Positions 44,873 to 53,248 of a stretch of 53,731 bases of DNA are shown here, piece after piece. The position numbers and the translations under genes are program-made. Below the pieces are notes generated by a model, which was given only the letters and a program-made list of their open reading frames with translations, had not been told where the DNA came from and did not search any database. Source of the DNA: JBJHBP01 sp050485645 (GTDB lineage: Bacteria > Pseudomonadota > Gammaproteobacteria > Steroidobacterales > Rariloculaceae); contig JBJHBT010000025.1 of assembly GCA_050485645.1 (NCBI GenBank), positions 1 to 53,731 on the forward strand. Direction: 5' to 3'. Within the stretch, counting starts at the first letter, position 1; the number at the start of each line of letters is the position of its first letter.

Positions 44873-46318
44873 TCAACGCCGCCAGAACGCGGGCGTCAGC
44901 AACACCAGGAACGTGAATATCTCCAGACGGCCGAGCAGCATCGCCGCCACCATCACAAACTTGGTCTGCGCGGTGGTAGACGCAAAGTTGGTTGCCACCT
45001 CGCCGAGGGCGGGTCCGAGGTTGTTCAGCCCGGTGGCCACTGCGCCGAAGGCGGTGACCTGATCCATGCCGTCGAGCATCAGGATCACCATGAATGCCAC
45101 GAACAACCCGATGTAGATCGCGAAGAAACCCCAGATTCCGTCGATCACGGATTCCGGTACGACGCGCCCGTCGACGCTGATCGGACGGACGGAATGCGGA
45201 TGAATCAGCTTGTGTACATGAACGGCCGCCTGCTTGCCGAGAACGACAAACCGGATCACCTTGATGCCACCGGACGTCGAACCCGCACAGCCGCCGACAA
45301 AGCTTGCGAAAATCAGAATCACCGGCAACGCCAGCGGCCAGACCGAGAAATCCTCGGAAATATAGCCCGTCGTCGTCACCACCGAGACCACCTGAAACGC
45401 GGCGTAACGCAACGCTTCCAGAGGCGCTCCCTTCGCTTCGGTGACATACAGCAGAAAAGTGGCGGCGACGATCAAACCGCCGACGGTATACAGGAATGCC
45501 CGCACCTGGGCATCGTCTCGATATCGCCTCAGGCTCATCGCCCGCCACGCGATGAAATGCACGCTGAAGCTGATGCCGCCTATCAGCATAAATACCATGG
45601 CAACGGTCTCGACCAGCGGGCTGTCGAAATGCGCCAGGCTCGCGTCATAGGTCGAGTAGCCACCGGTGGCGATCGTGGTCATCGCATGAGCAATCGCATC
45701 GAACCAGTTCATGCCCACCAGCCAGTAGCACAGCGCGCAAACTACCGTAAGTGCCACATAGATCAGATAGAGGTTGCGGGCGGTCGAGGCAATCCGCGGC
45801 GTGATCTTTTCGTCCTTGAACGGTCCGGGGGTCTCCGCTTTGTAGAGCTGCATGCCACCCACGCGCAGCATCGGCAGCAGCGCCACGGCCATGACGATCA
45901 CACCGGCGCCACCCAGCCACTGCAGCTGCTGACGATAGAACAGGATGGACGGTGGCATCGTGTCCAGCCCGACCAGCACGGTGGAGCCCGTCGTGGTATA
46001 CCCGGATGCCGACTCGAACAGCGCGTCAGGAAAGCTCAGGCCCAGCGTGAGCATGAACGGCACGCTGCCGAACAGACTCATCGCCGCCCACAGCAGCGCG
46101 ACGATGACGAAGCCGTCGCGATTTCTGATCGGCAGGGATTCCCGTCGCAGCGGTAGCCAGAGCGCGGTACCCACGATGACCGAGATCGCGAAAGTGACGA
46201 AAAAGTGCACCAGGTCGCCGTCACTGTAGAGCAGCGACACCAACATAGGCAGAATCAGCGTTGTGCTGAACAGCAGCAGCAGGATCCCGAGGGTCCGTAC
46301 TATGACGCCCAATCGCAT
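44873..46318 (-). CDS. trkH: Trk-type potassium uptake protein TrkH
   Basis: Inner-membrane K+ channel subunit of the Trk system. It has 481 residues with about ten membrane segments. The four pore loops are visible: SASGYTTTGSTVL, MTTIATGGYSTYDAS, VVTTTGYISEDFS and VATGLNNLGPALG, each with the filter Gly. It needs the NAD-binding partner TrkA, which is not in the window. The start overlaps no other gene and is 49 nt from a divergent DUF4157 gene. Confidence 0.93.
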   Translation of the reverse strand: MRLGVIVRTLGILLLLFSTTLILPMLVSLLYSDGDLVHFFVTFAISVIVGTALWLPLRRESLPIRNRDGFVIVALLWAAMSLFGSVPFMLTLGLSFPDALFESASGYTTTGSTVLVGLDTMPPSILFYRQQLQWLGGAGVIVMAVALLPMLRVGGMQLYKAETPGPFKDEKITPRIASTARNLYLIYVALTVVCALCYWLVGMNWFDAIAHAMTTIATGGYSTYDASLAHFDSPLVETVAMVFMLIGGISFSVHFIAWRAMSLRRYRDDAQVRAFLYTVGGLIVAATFLLYVTEAKGAPLEALRYAAFQVVSVVTTTGYISEDFSVWPLALPVILIFASFVGGCAGSTSGGIKVIRFVVLGKQAAVHVHKLIHPHSVRPISVDGRVVPESVIDGIWGFFAIYIGLFVAFMVILMLDGMDQVTAFGAVATGLNNLGPALGEVATNFASTTAQTKFVMVAAMLLGRLEIFTFLVLLTPAFWRR

Positions 46319-46367
46319 GCCCGACTACCGGCTGCCAAACGAACGCGGCATTTTAGGGCAGGCCGGC

Positions 46368-47078
46368 ATGGTTCTCCATCGAATACGCATATTGTTTCAT
46401 CCGCGACGGCGTCGGCCCGGTCCGTTCCGACCGGATCCGCACAGGGCAGGCAGGTCGGCGGCCTGTCTGACCGCGGTGCTGCTGGCCGTACACGGTGGCG
46501 CGCACGCCAGCCCGGACGGCCGGATACCCGCCAGCGTGGTGGCCGCCTGCGCCGCGGCCGACCGTCCCGCGGAATCGGTTACAGCCGCGATCCGCCGCGA
46601 CGCGGCCTCGTCGCTGGCCGGCGTGATTGTCTACCTGCGCGATACCGCGCTGAGGCTGGGTACGCAGCCGATGCCGCGCGATATCCGCGCTCAGCTGGAG
46701 GGGTTCGTGCCCGACGATGTGCTCGACGCCGTCCGCTGGCGAGGCACCGACGGCATCGCACCAGCCAGCCTGGCCATGGTCGTATCCATGGGCGTCGTCG
46801 CCGTCACGGTGGACCACGTGGTGCTGTTCATGGACGACCATGTCGCGCGGAACAATGCCGGTCTGTGGGCGCACGAACTGCGTCACTTGATGCAGTACGC
46901 CGATTGTGGAGTGGACGCTTTCGCGTTTGCCTACCTGCATGATCGCGCCCTGCTTGAGCAGGATGCGCATGGCTATGCGCTGGACTGGCATCAGTGGACG
47001 CTGGACAACTGGCTGGAACGGATCAGCGGGGCCGGCCTGGCAAAGCCGCTCAGTTCAGATCCACCGCGAACGCCCTGA
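46368..47078 (+). CDS. Exported DUF4157-type protein with HELRH motif
   Basis: 236 residues from the ATG at 46368. The basic N-terminus and hydrophobic stretch SAACLTAVLLAVHGGAHA suggest export, though the n-region is unusually long and the start is uncertain. Residues about 115-175 match DUF4157: DDVLDAVRWRG, a middle Val-rich strand, and LWAHELRHLMQY with His169-Glu170 and His173 in an HExxH-like zinc motif. Family members include peptidase-like and contractile-system-linked proteins. No contractile genes are nearby. Its 3' end overlaps the convergent DUF2237 gene by 29 nt. Confidence 0.7.
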   Translation: MVLHRIRILFHPRRRRPGPFRPDPHRAGRSAACLTAVLLAVHGGAHASPDGRIPASVVAACAAADRPAESVTAAIRRDAASSLAGVIVYLRDTALRLGTQPMPRDIRAQLEGFVPDDVLDAVRWRGTDGIAPASLAMVVSMGVVAVTVDHVVLFMDDHVARNNAGLWAHELRHLMQYADCGVDAFAFAYLHDRALLEQDAHGYALDWHQWTLDNWLERISGAGLAKPLSSDPPRTP

Positions 47079-47427
47079 GCAGATTCAGCGACACGGTTTC
47101 CAGCGCCCGCTGATGGGTGCACCTCAGCAGCACGCGGGGGGCCGCCCCCGCCTCATACGCCTCCAGCCAACGCGCGGCGCACAGACACCAGCGATCGCCG
47201 GGACGCAGCCCGGGGAACCCGAATTCCGGCCGTGGCGTACTCAGGTCATTGCCACGGGCGGAAGAGAATTCCAGAAACTCGCTCGTCACGGTCACGCATA
47301 CGGTGTGCGAGCCGACGTCCTGATCGCTGGTATTGCAGCAGCCGTCCCGAAAAAATCCGGTCATCGGCCGGTTGCTACAGGTATCAAGCGGTTCACCGAA
47401 CACGTTCAATGAGGCATCCATCAGCAC
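47050..47427 (-). CDS. DUF2237-family protein
   Basis: 125 residues, starting MLMDASLNVFGEPLDTCSNR (either the first or third residue could be the start). The family signature is complete: PMTGFFRDGCCNTSDQDVGS, HTVCVTVTSEFLEFSSARGN-DLSTP and GLRPGDRWCLCAARWLEAYE. Its several conserved Cys and His may bind metal. Function is unknown. It overlaps the DUF4157 gene tail to tail by 29 nt. Confidence 0.88.
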   Translation of the reverse strand: MLMDASLNVFGEPLDTCSNRPMTGFFRDGCCNTSDQDVGSHTVCVTVTSEFLEFSSARGNDLSTPRPEFGFPGLRPGDRWCLCAARWLEAYEAGAAPRVLLRCTHQRALETVSLNLLRAFAVDLN

Positions 47428-47560
47428 TTCCGGGTCAGTATGGGCGCACGCAGAATAGCGCCCCCTGTCGGGGTCTGGCTAGCGTCGCTGCGTACACATG
47501 ACCGGATTTCGCAACGCCTCGACGTCCTATAGAATCAGATGCACTGACACGGAGACCATC

Positions 47561-49528
47561 ATGCAGCAACGATGCCGAACGGCACTGATCGGAATTGCCT
47601 GCCTGATCGTCACCTCGGGCTACACGGGCAGCGTGGCGGGGGAAGATGCGCCTGAGGGCGACCCTTACGCGGGCATACGCGAACAGTTCCTGCTGACCTA
47701 TACCGCCGTGCAGGCTGGTATTGGCGCGCCCGCTTCGCTGGACGGCGAAGGCTTGCGCGCCTATCCGCTATATCCCTACCTGCAGTCCGCACGCTACACC
47801 CGCGCCCTGCGCAACCCGGACACAGACACCGATAGCGCCGTGCGCGAATTCATCACGGCGCACCAGGACGAACCGGTGGGGCGCACGCTGCACCGCACCT
47901 GGCTGCGTTCACTGGCCGGTCGCGAGCGCTGGCGGGATTTCGTGGTGAACTACCGCGACGATCTCGCCGACGACGAACTGCGCTGCAGCTATCTTCGCGC
48001 ACGCGTCGCACTCGACATGACCGACGGGCTCAGCGACGATCTGATAGAACAGTGGCGCACGCCACGCCAGCTTCCAACGGCGTGTGAACCCGCGTTCCAG
48101 TGGCTGCGCGACCGGGGCCTGATGACGGATGAGCTGATCGAGCAGCGTGTCCGCCTGTTGCTGGAGAGTGGCCAGGCCGCCTTCGCCCGGGTCATCGCCC
48201 GCCGTCTGCCGAACGACAGGGCGGCACCGCTGCTGCACTGGGCCGATCTGATCGAACAGCCGCGCCAGGGCATCGATGCGATCATCGTTACACCCGACAG
48301 GCCAATCGAATCGCTGGCCCTGCAGGACGGCTGGATGCGGCTGGCGAGGAACAGTCCGCAACCGGCGATGGAGCGGTTTCCGCGACTGGTGGCTGCGCGC
48401 GGCTACGACGACACGGCGGCCAGCCCGTATGCGCTGCGCCTCGCACTGGGCCTGGCCTGGGACCGGCGGCCCGAAGCACTGGACTACTTCGCGCGCGCGC
48501 GCGACACGGACCTGGATGACTATGCGCTGGAGTGGCAGGCACGCGCCGCACTGTGGTCCGGCGACTGGCCGCGTGTCGAACGCAGCATTGCGCGGATGTC
48601 GGACAGCAGCCGCAACCATGCCCGCTGGCGCTACTGGTTGGCGCGCGCCGCCCAGGCACAGGGCCGGGAACGCGAGGCGCGCGAGCGCTATGAAGCCATC
48701 GTGCCTTCCGACAATTTCTACGCCGCGCTGGCCGCCGCTCACCTGGGCCGCGAGGCCGTGCCGCACCCTGACCCGGTACGTGTGGATACCGACACCCTGC
48801 GTCGGGTCGGCGCAACTTTGCCACTGGTGCGCGCCCGCGAGCTGCTGACGATCGGACTCCGGTCGCAGGCGATTTCGGAGTGGTATCACGGCCTCGCCCG
48901 GCTGAATGAGACGCAGCGTCAGCACGCGATCGCCATCGCCGTCGAGTGGGGCTGGTACGACGTTGCCGTCGCCACGGCAACGCGCGAGAGCGTGTTCTAC
49001 GACTACCTGCTGCTCTACCCGCGTCCGTATCCGGAGCTGGTGGCCGCGGCAGCCGAACTGGGCGAACTGGCTCCACAGCTGCTGTACGGCGTCGTCCGCC
49101 AGGAAAGCCTGTTCCGTCCCGACGCCGTTTCCACCGCCGGCGCCGTCGGCCTTGCGCAACTGCTGCCCGAAACCGCCCGGCGCACCGCCAATCGCTGGAA
49201 CATGCCTGAACCCGGACGCGCGGATCTGTTCGATCCGGCCACCAATCTGCGAATCAGCGCCGCTCACCTGCGCGACCTGATGTCCGAGTTCGACAACCAG
49301 ACCGCGGTTGCGCTGGCCGCCTACAACGCCGGCCCCAACGCCGCGCGCCGCTGGCTGCCCGACGACGCGCTGGACATGGATATCTGGATAGAAAACATCC
49401 CGTTCAACGAAACGCGCGAATACGTGCAGCGGGTGCTGTGGCACAGCGTCGTCTTCGGCTGGCTGGCCGACGGCTCCGCGCAGGACACGTCCGGCTGGCA
49501 GGGCCGGATTGTGAATCCGCGTCGCTGA
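47561..49528 (+). CDS. slt: Soluble lytic murein transglycosylase
   Basis: Periplasmic enzyme that cleaves peptidoglycan to 1,6-anhydromuropeptides. The ATG at 47561 begins a signal peptide (MQQRCRTALIGIACLIVTSG) with GGAG upstream, giving 655 residues, close to E. coli Slt70 (645). Order: a long helical ring domain, then the catalytic domain with VVRQESLFRPDAVSTAGAVG (catalytic Glu515), LAQLLPETA and AAYNAGPNAARRWLP. The frame is open 21 codons upstream without a signal-like sequence. No partner gene adjoins. Confidence 0.92.
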   Translation: MQQRCRTALIGIACLIVTSGYTGSVAGEDAPEGDPYAGIREQFLLTYTAVQAGIGAPASLDGEGLRAYPLYPYLQSARYTRALRNPDTDTDSAVREFITAHQDEPVGRTLHRTWLRSLAGRERWRDFVVNYRDDLADDELRCSYLRARVALDMTDGLSDDLIEQWRTPRQLPTACEPAFQWLRDRGLMTDELIEQRVRLLLESGQAAFARVIARRLPNDRAAPLLHWADLIEQPRQGIDAIIVTPDRPIESLALQDGWMRLARNSPQPAMERFPRLVAARGYDDTAASPYALRLALGLAWDRRPEALDYFARARDTDLDDYALEWQARAALWSGDWPRVERSIARMSDSSRNHARWRYWLARAAQAQGREREARERYEAIVPSDNFYAALAAAHLGREAVPHPDPVRVDTDTLRRVGATLPLVRARELLTIGLRSQAISEWYHGLARLNETQRQHAIAIAVEWGWYDVAVATATRESVFYDYLLLYPRPYPELVAAAAELGELAPQLLYGVVRQESLFRPDAVSTAGAVGLAQLLPETARRTANRWNMPEPGRADLFDPATNLRISAAHLRDLMSEFDNQTAVALAAYNAGPNAARRWLPDDALDMDIWIENIPFNETREYVQRVLWHSVVFGWLADGSAQDTSGWQGRIVNPRR

Positions 49529-49612
49529 CCGCGACTGACGATCCCTGACGGATGCGGGATGCGGGATGTGGGGGCCGCGCGCGAGCTGCGGGCGACGCAC
49601 CTTATGTAATAT

Positions 49613-49734
49613 CTGTGAAACAGCTCACGGGCCGCTCGCGGCATTCAGCGGATACTGTGCTTCAGTGATCGGAGAACGTTCTCCTCTGCATGGTTTCCCC
49701 TGTGACTCGCCCGGCTCAACCGGGCGTTTTTTTT
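49613..49734 (+). ncRNA. Candidate small RNA or slt 3' UTR
   Basis: About 120 nt between slt and ygiQ with no reading frame. A possible -10 (TAATAT near 49607) lies 5' but no clear -35. The segment has CCGC-TC-GCGG, ACTG-TGCTT-CAGT and a perfect 14-nt palindrome (49671-49684), and ends in the intrinsic terminator with U8. The long distance from the slt stop (180 nt) to the terminator makes an independent or processed sRNA possible. A simple 3' UTR is the alternative. Confidence 0.35.
49708..49734 (+). terminator. Intrinsic terminator downstream of slt
   Basis: A perfect 7-bp GC stem (49708-49714 with 49720-49726), a CTCAA loop and eight T residues (49727-49734). This is the strongest intrinsic terminator in the window. 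It closes the slt transcript or a small RNA, 58 nt before the ygiQ start. Confidence 0.92.
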
Positions 49735-49792
49735 GCCTGCGAAGGGCACCGCCCGGTATCGTAGACGCTTTGAAGTGACAGAACCCCACCCC

Positions 49793-51982
49793 ATGGCCGC
49801 CCCGGCTGCACCCAATCTGTTCGAGGCCCGTGACCTGTTCTCCTACCGCAGGCACTGGGCGCACCGGCTCACGCCGGCACCGTTCCTGCCGATGTCGCGA
49901 CAGGAAATGGATGCGCTTGGCTGGGATCAATGCGATGTGATCCTGGTGACGGGCGATGCCTACGTGGATCATCCGAGCTTCGGCATGGCGCTGGTCGGGC
50001 GCATGCTGGAGTCGCAGGGATTCCGCGTCGGCATCATTGCGCAGCCGGACTGGCGCTCCACGACGGATTTCGAGCAGCTTGGCGTACCGACACTGTTCTT
50101 CGGCATCACGGCCGGCAACATGGATTCCATGGTCAACCGCTATACGGCGGACCGCAAGATCCGTCGCGACGACGCGTATACCGCCAACGGCGAGGGTGGC
50201 AGACGGCCGGACCGCAGCGTGGTGGTCTATTCACAGCGGGTACGCGAGGCGTTCCCGGGTACGCCGATCGTGGTCGGCGGCATCGAGGCCAGCCTGCGGC
50301 GCACCGCGCATTTCGACTACTGGCAGGAAAAGGTCCGCCGCTCCGTGCTGCTGGATGCGCGTGCCGATCTGCTGGTCTACGGCAACGCCGAAAGACAGGT
50401 CGTCGACCTTGCGCACCGTCTCGCCGCCGGCGAACCCATCGACACGATCCGCGATCTGCGCGGCACTGCTTTCGCGGGTAACCGGGCGGGTCCGGGCTGG
50501 ACCGAAATCGACTCCACACATCTGGATACACCAGGCCAGGTGGACCCGCACCCCGACCCGTATGCGATGGAGCCCGCGACTTCGCCCTCGCCTGCGCCTG
50601 CGGCATCCGGCTCACCGGAAGGAACCGGCTCACCGCAACCACCGGCACCACCCTGCAAGACCGGCGGGGCCACACCGCCGGGCGTACACGTCGTGAAGTT
50701 CACGCGGCGTGTACCCAGGGCCGACCGCGAAACCAGCTATATCAGGCTGCCCGACTACGAGCTGGTGCGTGATGACCCGGTGCTGTATGCCCACACGTCA
50801 CGCATCGTTCATGTGGAGTCCAACCCCGGCAACGCGCGTGCGCTGGTGCAGCGTCACGGCAGGACCGACGTCTGGATCAATCCGCCGCCACTGCCGCTGA
50901 CCAGCGCCGAGATGGACCGGATCTACGAACTGCCCTATCAGCGTCGTCCGCATCCGGCCTACGGCGATGCGCGGATTCCGGCCTACGAAATGATCCGCTT
51001 CTCCGTGACGATTCAGCGCGGCTGCTTCGGCGGCTGTACGTTTTGTTCGATCACCGAGCACGAGGGCCGCATCATCCAGAACCGCAGCGAGGAATCAATA
51101 CTGCGCGAAGTCGAGACGATTCGGGACACGGTGCCCGGCTTCACCGGCGTGATTTCAGACCTGGGCGGACCCACGGCCAACATGTACCGGCTGGCCTGCA
51201 AGAGCCGCGAGATCGAGGCCGCATGCCGGCGCCCCTCCTGTGTGTATCCGGGCATCTGCCCGAACCTGAACACCGATCACTCGCCGCTGATCCGGCTCTA
51301 CCGGCGCGCGCGTGAACTGCCCGGCATCAAGAAGGTGTTGATTGCGTCCGGCGTGCGCTACGACCTGGCGGTGGAATCGCCCGAGTACGTGAAGGAGCTG
51401 GCACAGCATCACACCGGTGGTTACCTGAAGATTGCACCCGAGGCGATCTCCGAAGGGCCGCTGTCGAAGATGATGAAGCCGGGCATCGATGCTTACCACC
51501 GTTTCAGGAAGCTGTTCGATCGCTACTCGAAGGCGGCCGGCAAGGAGCAGTACCTGATTCCGTACTTCATCGCCGCGCATCCGGGCACCACCGATGAAGA
51601 CATGCTGGAGCTGGCGCTGTGGCTGAAGCAGAACGGCTTCCGCGCCGATCAGGTGCAGGCCTTTCTGCCCGGCCCGATGGCCACCGCCACGGCGATGTAC
51701 CACTCCGGCAAGAACCCGCTGCATCGCGTGACCCGCGATTCCGAAGACGTGCCGATACCGAAGGGGTTGAAGGTGCGCAGGCTGCACAAGGCGTTCCTGC
51801 GTTACCACGACGCGAACAACTGGCCGCTGCTGCGTGCCGCGCTGAAACGCATGGGCCGCGAGGATCTGATCGGCAACGGCAGGCAGCATCTGGTGCCGCG
51901 CTGGCAGCCGAAGGGTACCGGCGAAGCCCCGGAAGGCAGTCGCGGCAAAGGCAAGAAATTCCGGACGCAGCACGTGCGCTGA
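49793..51982 (+). CDS. ygiQ: YgiQ-family radical SAM protein
   Basis: UPF0313/YgiQ family, a radical S-adenosylmethionine protein of unknown reaction. It has 729 residues from the ATG at 49793. An in-frame GTG at 49775 is an alternative, and neither has a clear ribosome-binding site. The N-terminal domain has MDALGWDQCDVILVTGDAYV, and the cluster motif is GCFGGCTFCSI (Cys411, Cys415, Cys418). Between the two lies a Pro/Ser-rich insert of about 55 residues (near 243-300) that looks disordered. The C-terminal tail is basic. Confidence 0.9.
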   Translation: MAAPAAPNLFEARDLFSYRRHWAHRLTPAPFLPMSRQEMDALGWDQCDVILVTGDAYVDHPSFGMALVGRMLESQGFRVGIIAQPDWRSTTDFEQLGVPTLFFGITAGNMDSMVNRYTADRKIRRDDAYTANGEGGRRPDRSVVVYSQRVREAFPGTPIVVGGIEASLRRTAHFDYWQEKVRRSVLLDARADLLVYGNAERQVVDLAHRLAAGEPIDTIRDLRGTAFAGNRAGPGWTEIDSTHLDTPGQVDPHPDPYAMEPATSPSPAPAASGSPEGTGSPQPPAPPCKTGGATPPGVHVVKFTRRVPRADRETSYIRLPDYELVRDDPVLYAHTSRIVHVESNPGNARALVQRHGRTDVWINPPPLPLTSAEMDRIYELPYQRRPHPAYGDARIPAYEMIRFSVTIQRGCFGGCTFCSITEHEGRIIQNRSEESILREVETIRDTVPGFTGVISDLGGPTANMYRLACKSREIEAACRRPSCVYPGICPNLNTDHSPLIRLYRRARELPGIKKVLIASGVRYDLAVESPEYVKELAQHHTGGYLKIAPEAISEGPLSKMMKPGIDAYHRFRKLFDRYSKAAGKEQYLIPYFIAAHPGTTDEDMLELALWLKQNGFRADQVQAFLPGPMATATAMYHSGKNPLHRVTRDSEDVPIPKGLKVRRLHKAFLRYHDANNWPLLRAALKRMGREDLIGNGRQHLVPRWQPKGTGEAPEGSRGKGKKFRTQHVR

Positions 51983-52037
51983 CGCGGCCGTGAATTCCGG
52001 TATCAGCGAACGGTGTCGCAGGCGCTGATACCGCGCG

Positions 52038-52460
52038 TCATCCGGCGGAAAGGCCGATGTTCACCAAGTCGAGCCCGGGAATGCCTGCGAAATCTCCGGC
52101 GTTCCGAGTGACCAGTCCAAGACCGTGCTGAATCGCCTGACTGGCCAGCCACAGGTCCTGCACTCTGGTGCGATGGGAGCGACCCGCTGTCCTGGCCAGA
52201 AGACCGGCAATCTCACCGAACACGTCGGCGGTATCGGCATCAATCGAGAGCAGGGGTTTGCGGGTCATTCGGCGGTAGGTCGCCAGACGCTTCTGGCGCA
52301 CGCCGGGGTCGGCAGCCATCTCGATGCCCAGCCGCAGCTCAGCCAGCGTGACGGGAGACAGATAAACCGGTTCGTGCCCGGTGCAGGCAGACACGTCGGC
52401 CGGCCCCAATCGGCCCTGCTCAATGTCGACCCAGATGCAGGTGTCGATCAGGAATCCCAC
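52038..52460 (-). CDS. VapC-type PIN-domain toxin
   Basis: Ribonuclease toxin of 140 residues. The PIN acidic residues are in place: Asp6 (FLIDTCIWVD), Glu41 (TLAELRLGIE), Asp102 (VQDLWLASQAI) and Asp123 (TRNAGDF). VapC toxins usually cut tRNA or rRNA. Its start overlaps the end of the antitoxin gene by 13 nt, the usual coupled arrangement. Confidence 0.9.
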   Translation of the reverse strand: MGFLIDTCIWVDIEQGRLGPADVSACTGHEPVYLSPVTLAELRLGIEMAADPGVRQKRLATYRRMTRKPLLSIDADTADVFGEIAGLLARTAGRSHRTRVQDLWLASQAIQHGLGLVTRNAGDFAGIPGLDLVNIGLSAG

Positions 52461-52714
52461 GGATCACGCGGTTCGTCGTCGAGCTGACTGCTGCCTCGGC
52501 GTGAGTCTTCGAGCCAACCTTCGGCGGCTTCCGGAGGAAGGGTGCGATACAGATCGGCCAGCGCCTGCTCGGCGTTCTGCTCGCCCGGCGTGGGCGATAC
52601 CTGGACGACCGGCTGGCCTCCCCGCTCGACAATATACGACTCGCCCGACTCCCGGACCCGGTCCAGCACCGCGCGGAGGTTGCGCGCCAGTTCGGTGGCG
52701 GTGATTTTTCGCAT
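52448..52714 (-). CDS. Phd/YefM-type antitoxin
   Basis: 88 residues. The N-terminal DNA-binding fold MRKITATELARNLRAVLDRV with SYIVERGGQPVVQVSP is the Phd/YefM pattern. The Asp/Ser-rich C-terminus, which would wrap the toxin, ends EPRDPWDS. It precedes the PIN-domain toxin with a 13-nt overlap. Antitoxins of this type repress their own operon as toxin complexes. Confidence 0.88.
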   Translation of the reverse strand: MRKITATELARNLRAVLDRVRESGESYIVERGGQPVVQVSPTPGEQNAEQALADLYRTLPPEAAEGWLEDSRRGSSQLDDEPRDPWDS

Positions 52715-52720
52715 GAGCTT

Positions 52721-52754
52721 CTGTATATTTCAGAGGGAGTCTGATTTTATGTAG
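52721..52754. promoter_or_regulatory. Candidate operator of the toxin-antitoxin operon
   Basis: An AT-rich imperfect inverted repeat starts 6 nt upstream of the antitoxin ATG. The inner arms TCAGA (52730-52734) and TCTGA (52740-52744) pair, with TATA-like flanks on both sides. The location fits autorepression by the antitoxin. No clear -35/-10 pair was identified. Confidence 0.35.
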
Positions 52755-52822
52755 TTAGATCACGAGGCGCAATGCTCGGCTCGCTGAACGACACTCCGAG
52801 CAGACAAACAGGAAGCTTGTTG

Positions 52823-53173
52823 ATGACCACGGCAACGATCTACGGCATCAGAAACTGCGACACGATGAAGAAGGCGCGTGCCTGGCTGGATCAGCATGAA
52901 GTCGCCTACACATTCCACGACTACAGATCGTCAGGGATCACGCGTGATCGCCTGCTGGCCTGGTCCGCGCAGGCGGGCTGGGAAAAACTGCTCAACCGCG
53001 CCGGAACGACCTTCCGCAAACTGCCCGAAGCCGACAAAGCCAACCTTGATCAGGACAAGGCAGTGCGACTGATGCTGGCGCAGCCGGCCATGATCAAGCG
53101 CCCGGTGCTGGAGCTGGGTGACCGGATTCTGGTGGGCTTTAAGGCGGCGGAATACGCTGCGGCGTTCCGATGA
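52823..53173 (+). CDS. ArsC/Spx-family (YffB-like) protein
   Basis: 116 residues from the ATG at 52823, with AGGAAG 7 nt upstream. An upstream in-frame start at 52772 would add 17 unrelated residues. The thioredoxin-like fold is recognised by TIYGIRNCDTMKKARAWLDQ with a single Cys12, and by the C-terminal IKRPVLELGDRILVGF. It resembles YffB rather than true arsenate reductases, since no arsenic genes adjoin. Function is unknown. Confidence 0.87.
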   Translation: MTTATIYGIRNCDTMKKARAWLDQHEVAYTFHDYRSSGITRDRLLAWSAQAGWEKLLNRAGTTFRKLPEADKANLDQDKAVRLMLAQPAMIKRPVLELGDRILVGFKAAEYAAAFR

Positions 53174-53175
53174 GT

Positions 53176-53192
53176 GTCCTGCGATGCGCAGG
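53176..53192 (+). terminator. Hairpin after the ArsC-like gene
   Basis: A perfect 7-bp stem (53176-53182 with 53186-53192) with a 3-nt loop begins 2 nt after the stop codon. There is no U-tract, so it is only a weak terminator candidate. Confidence 0.3.
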
Positions 53193-53248
53193 AAGTTGGG
53201 CTGACTATCTCCTTCGAAAATTGACCGGGATGCCCAAGCGTCTGGCCG

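Noticed and set aside
49671..49684. Perfect palindrome GGAGAACGTTCTCC as a LexA box
   Set aside because: It lacks the CTGT-N8-ACAG form of gammaproteobacterial LexA sites, and it sits between the slt stop and the terminator rather than at a promoter.
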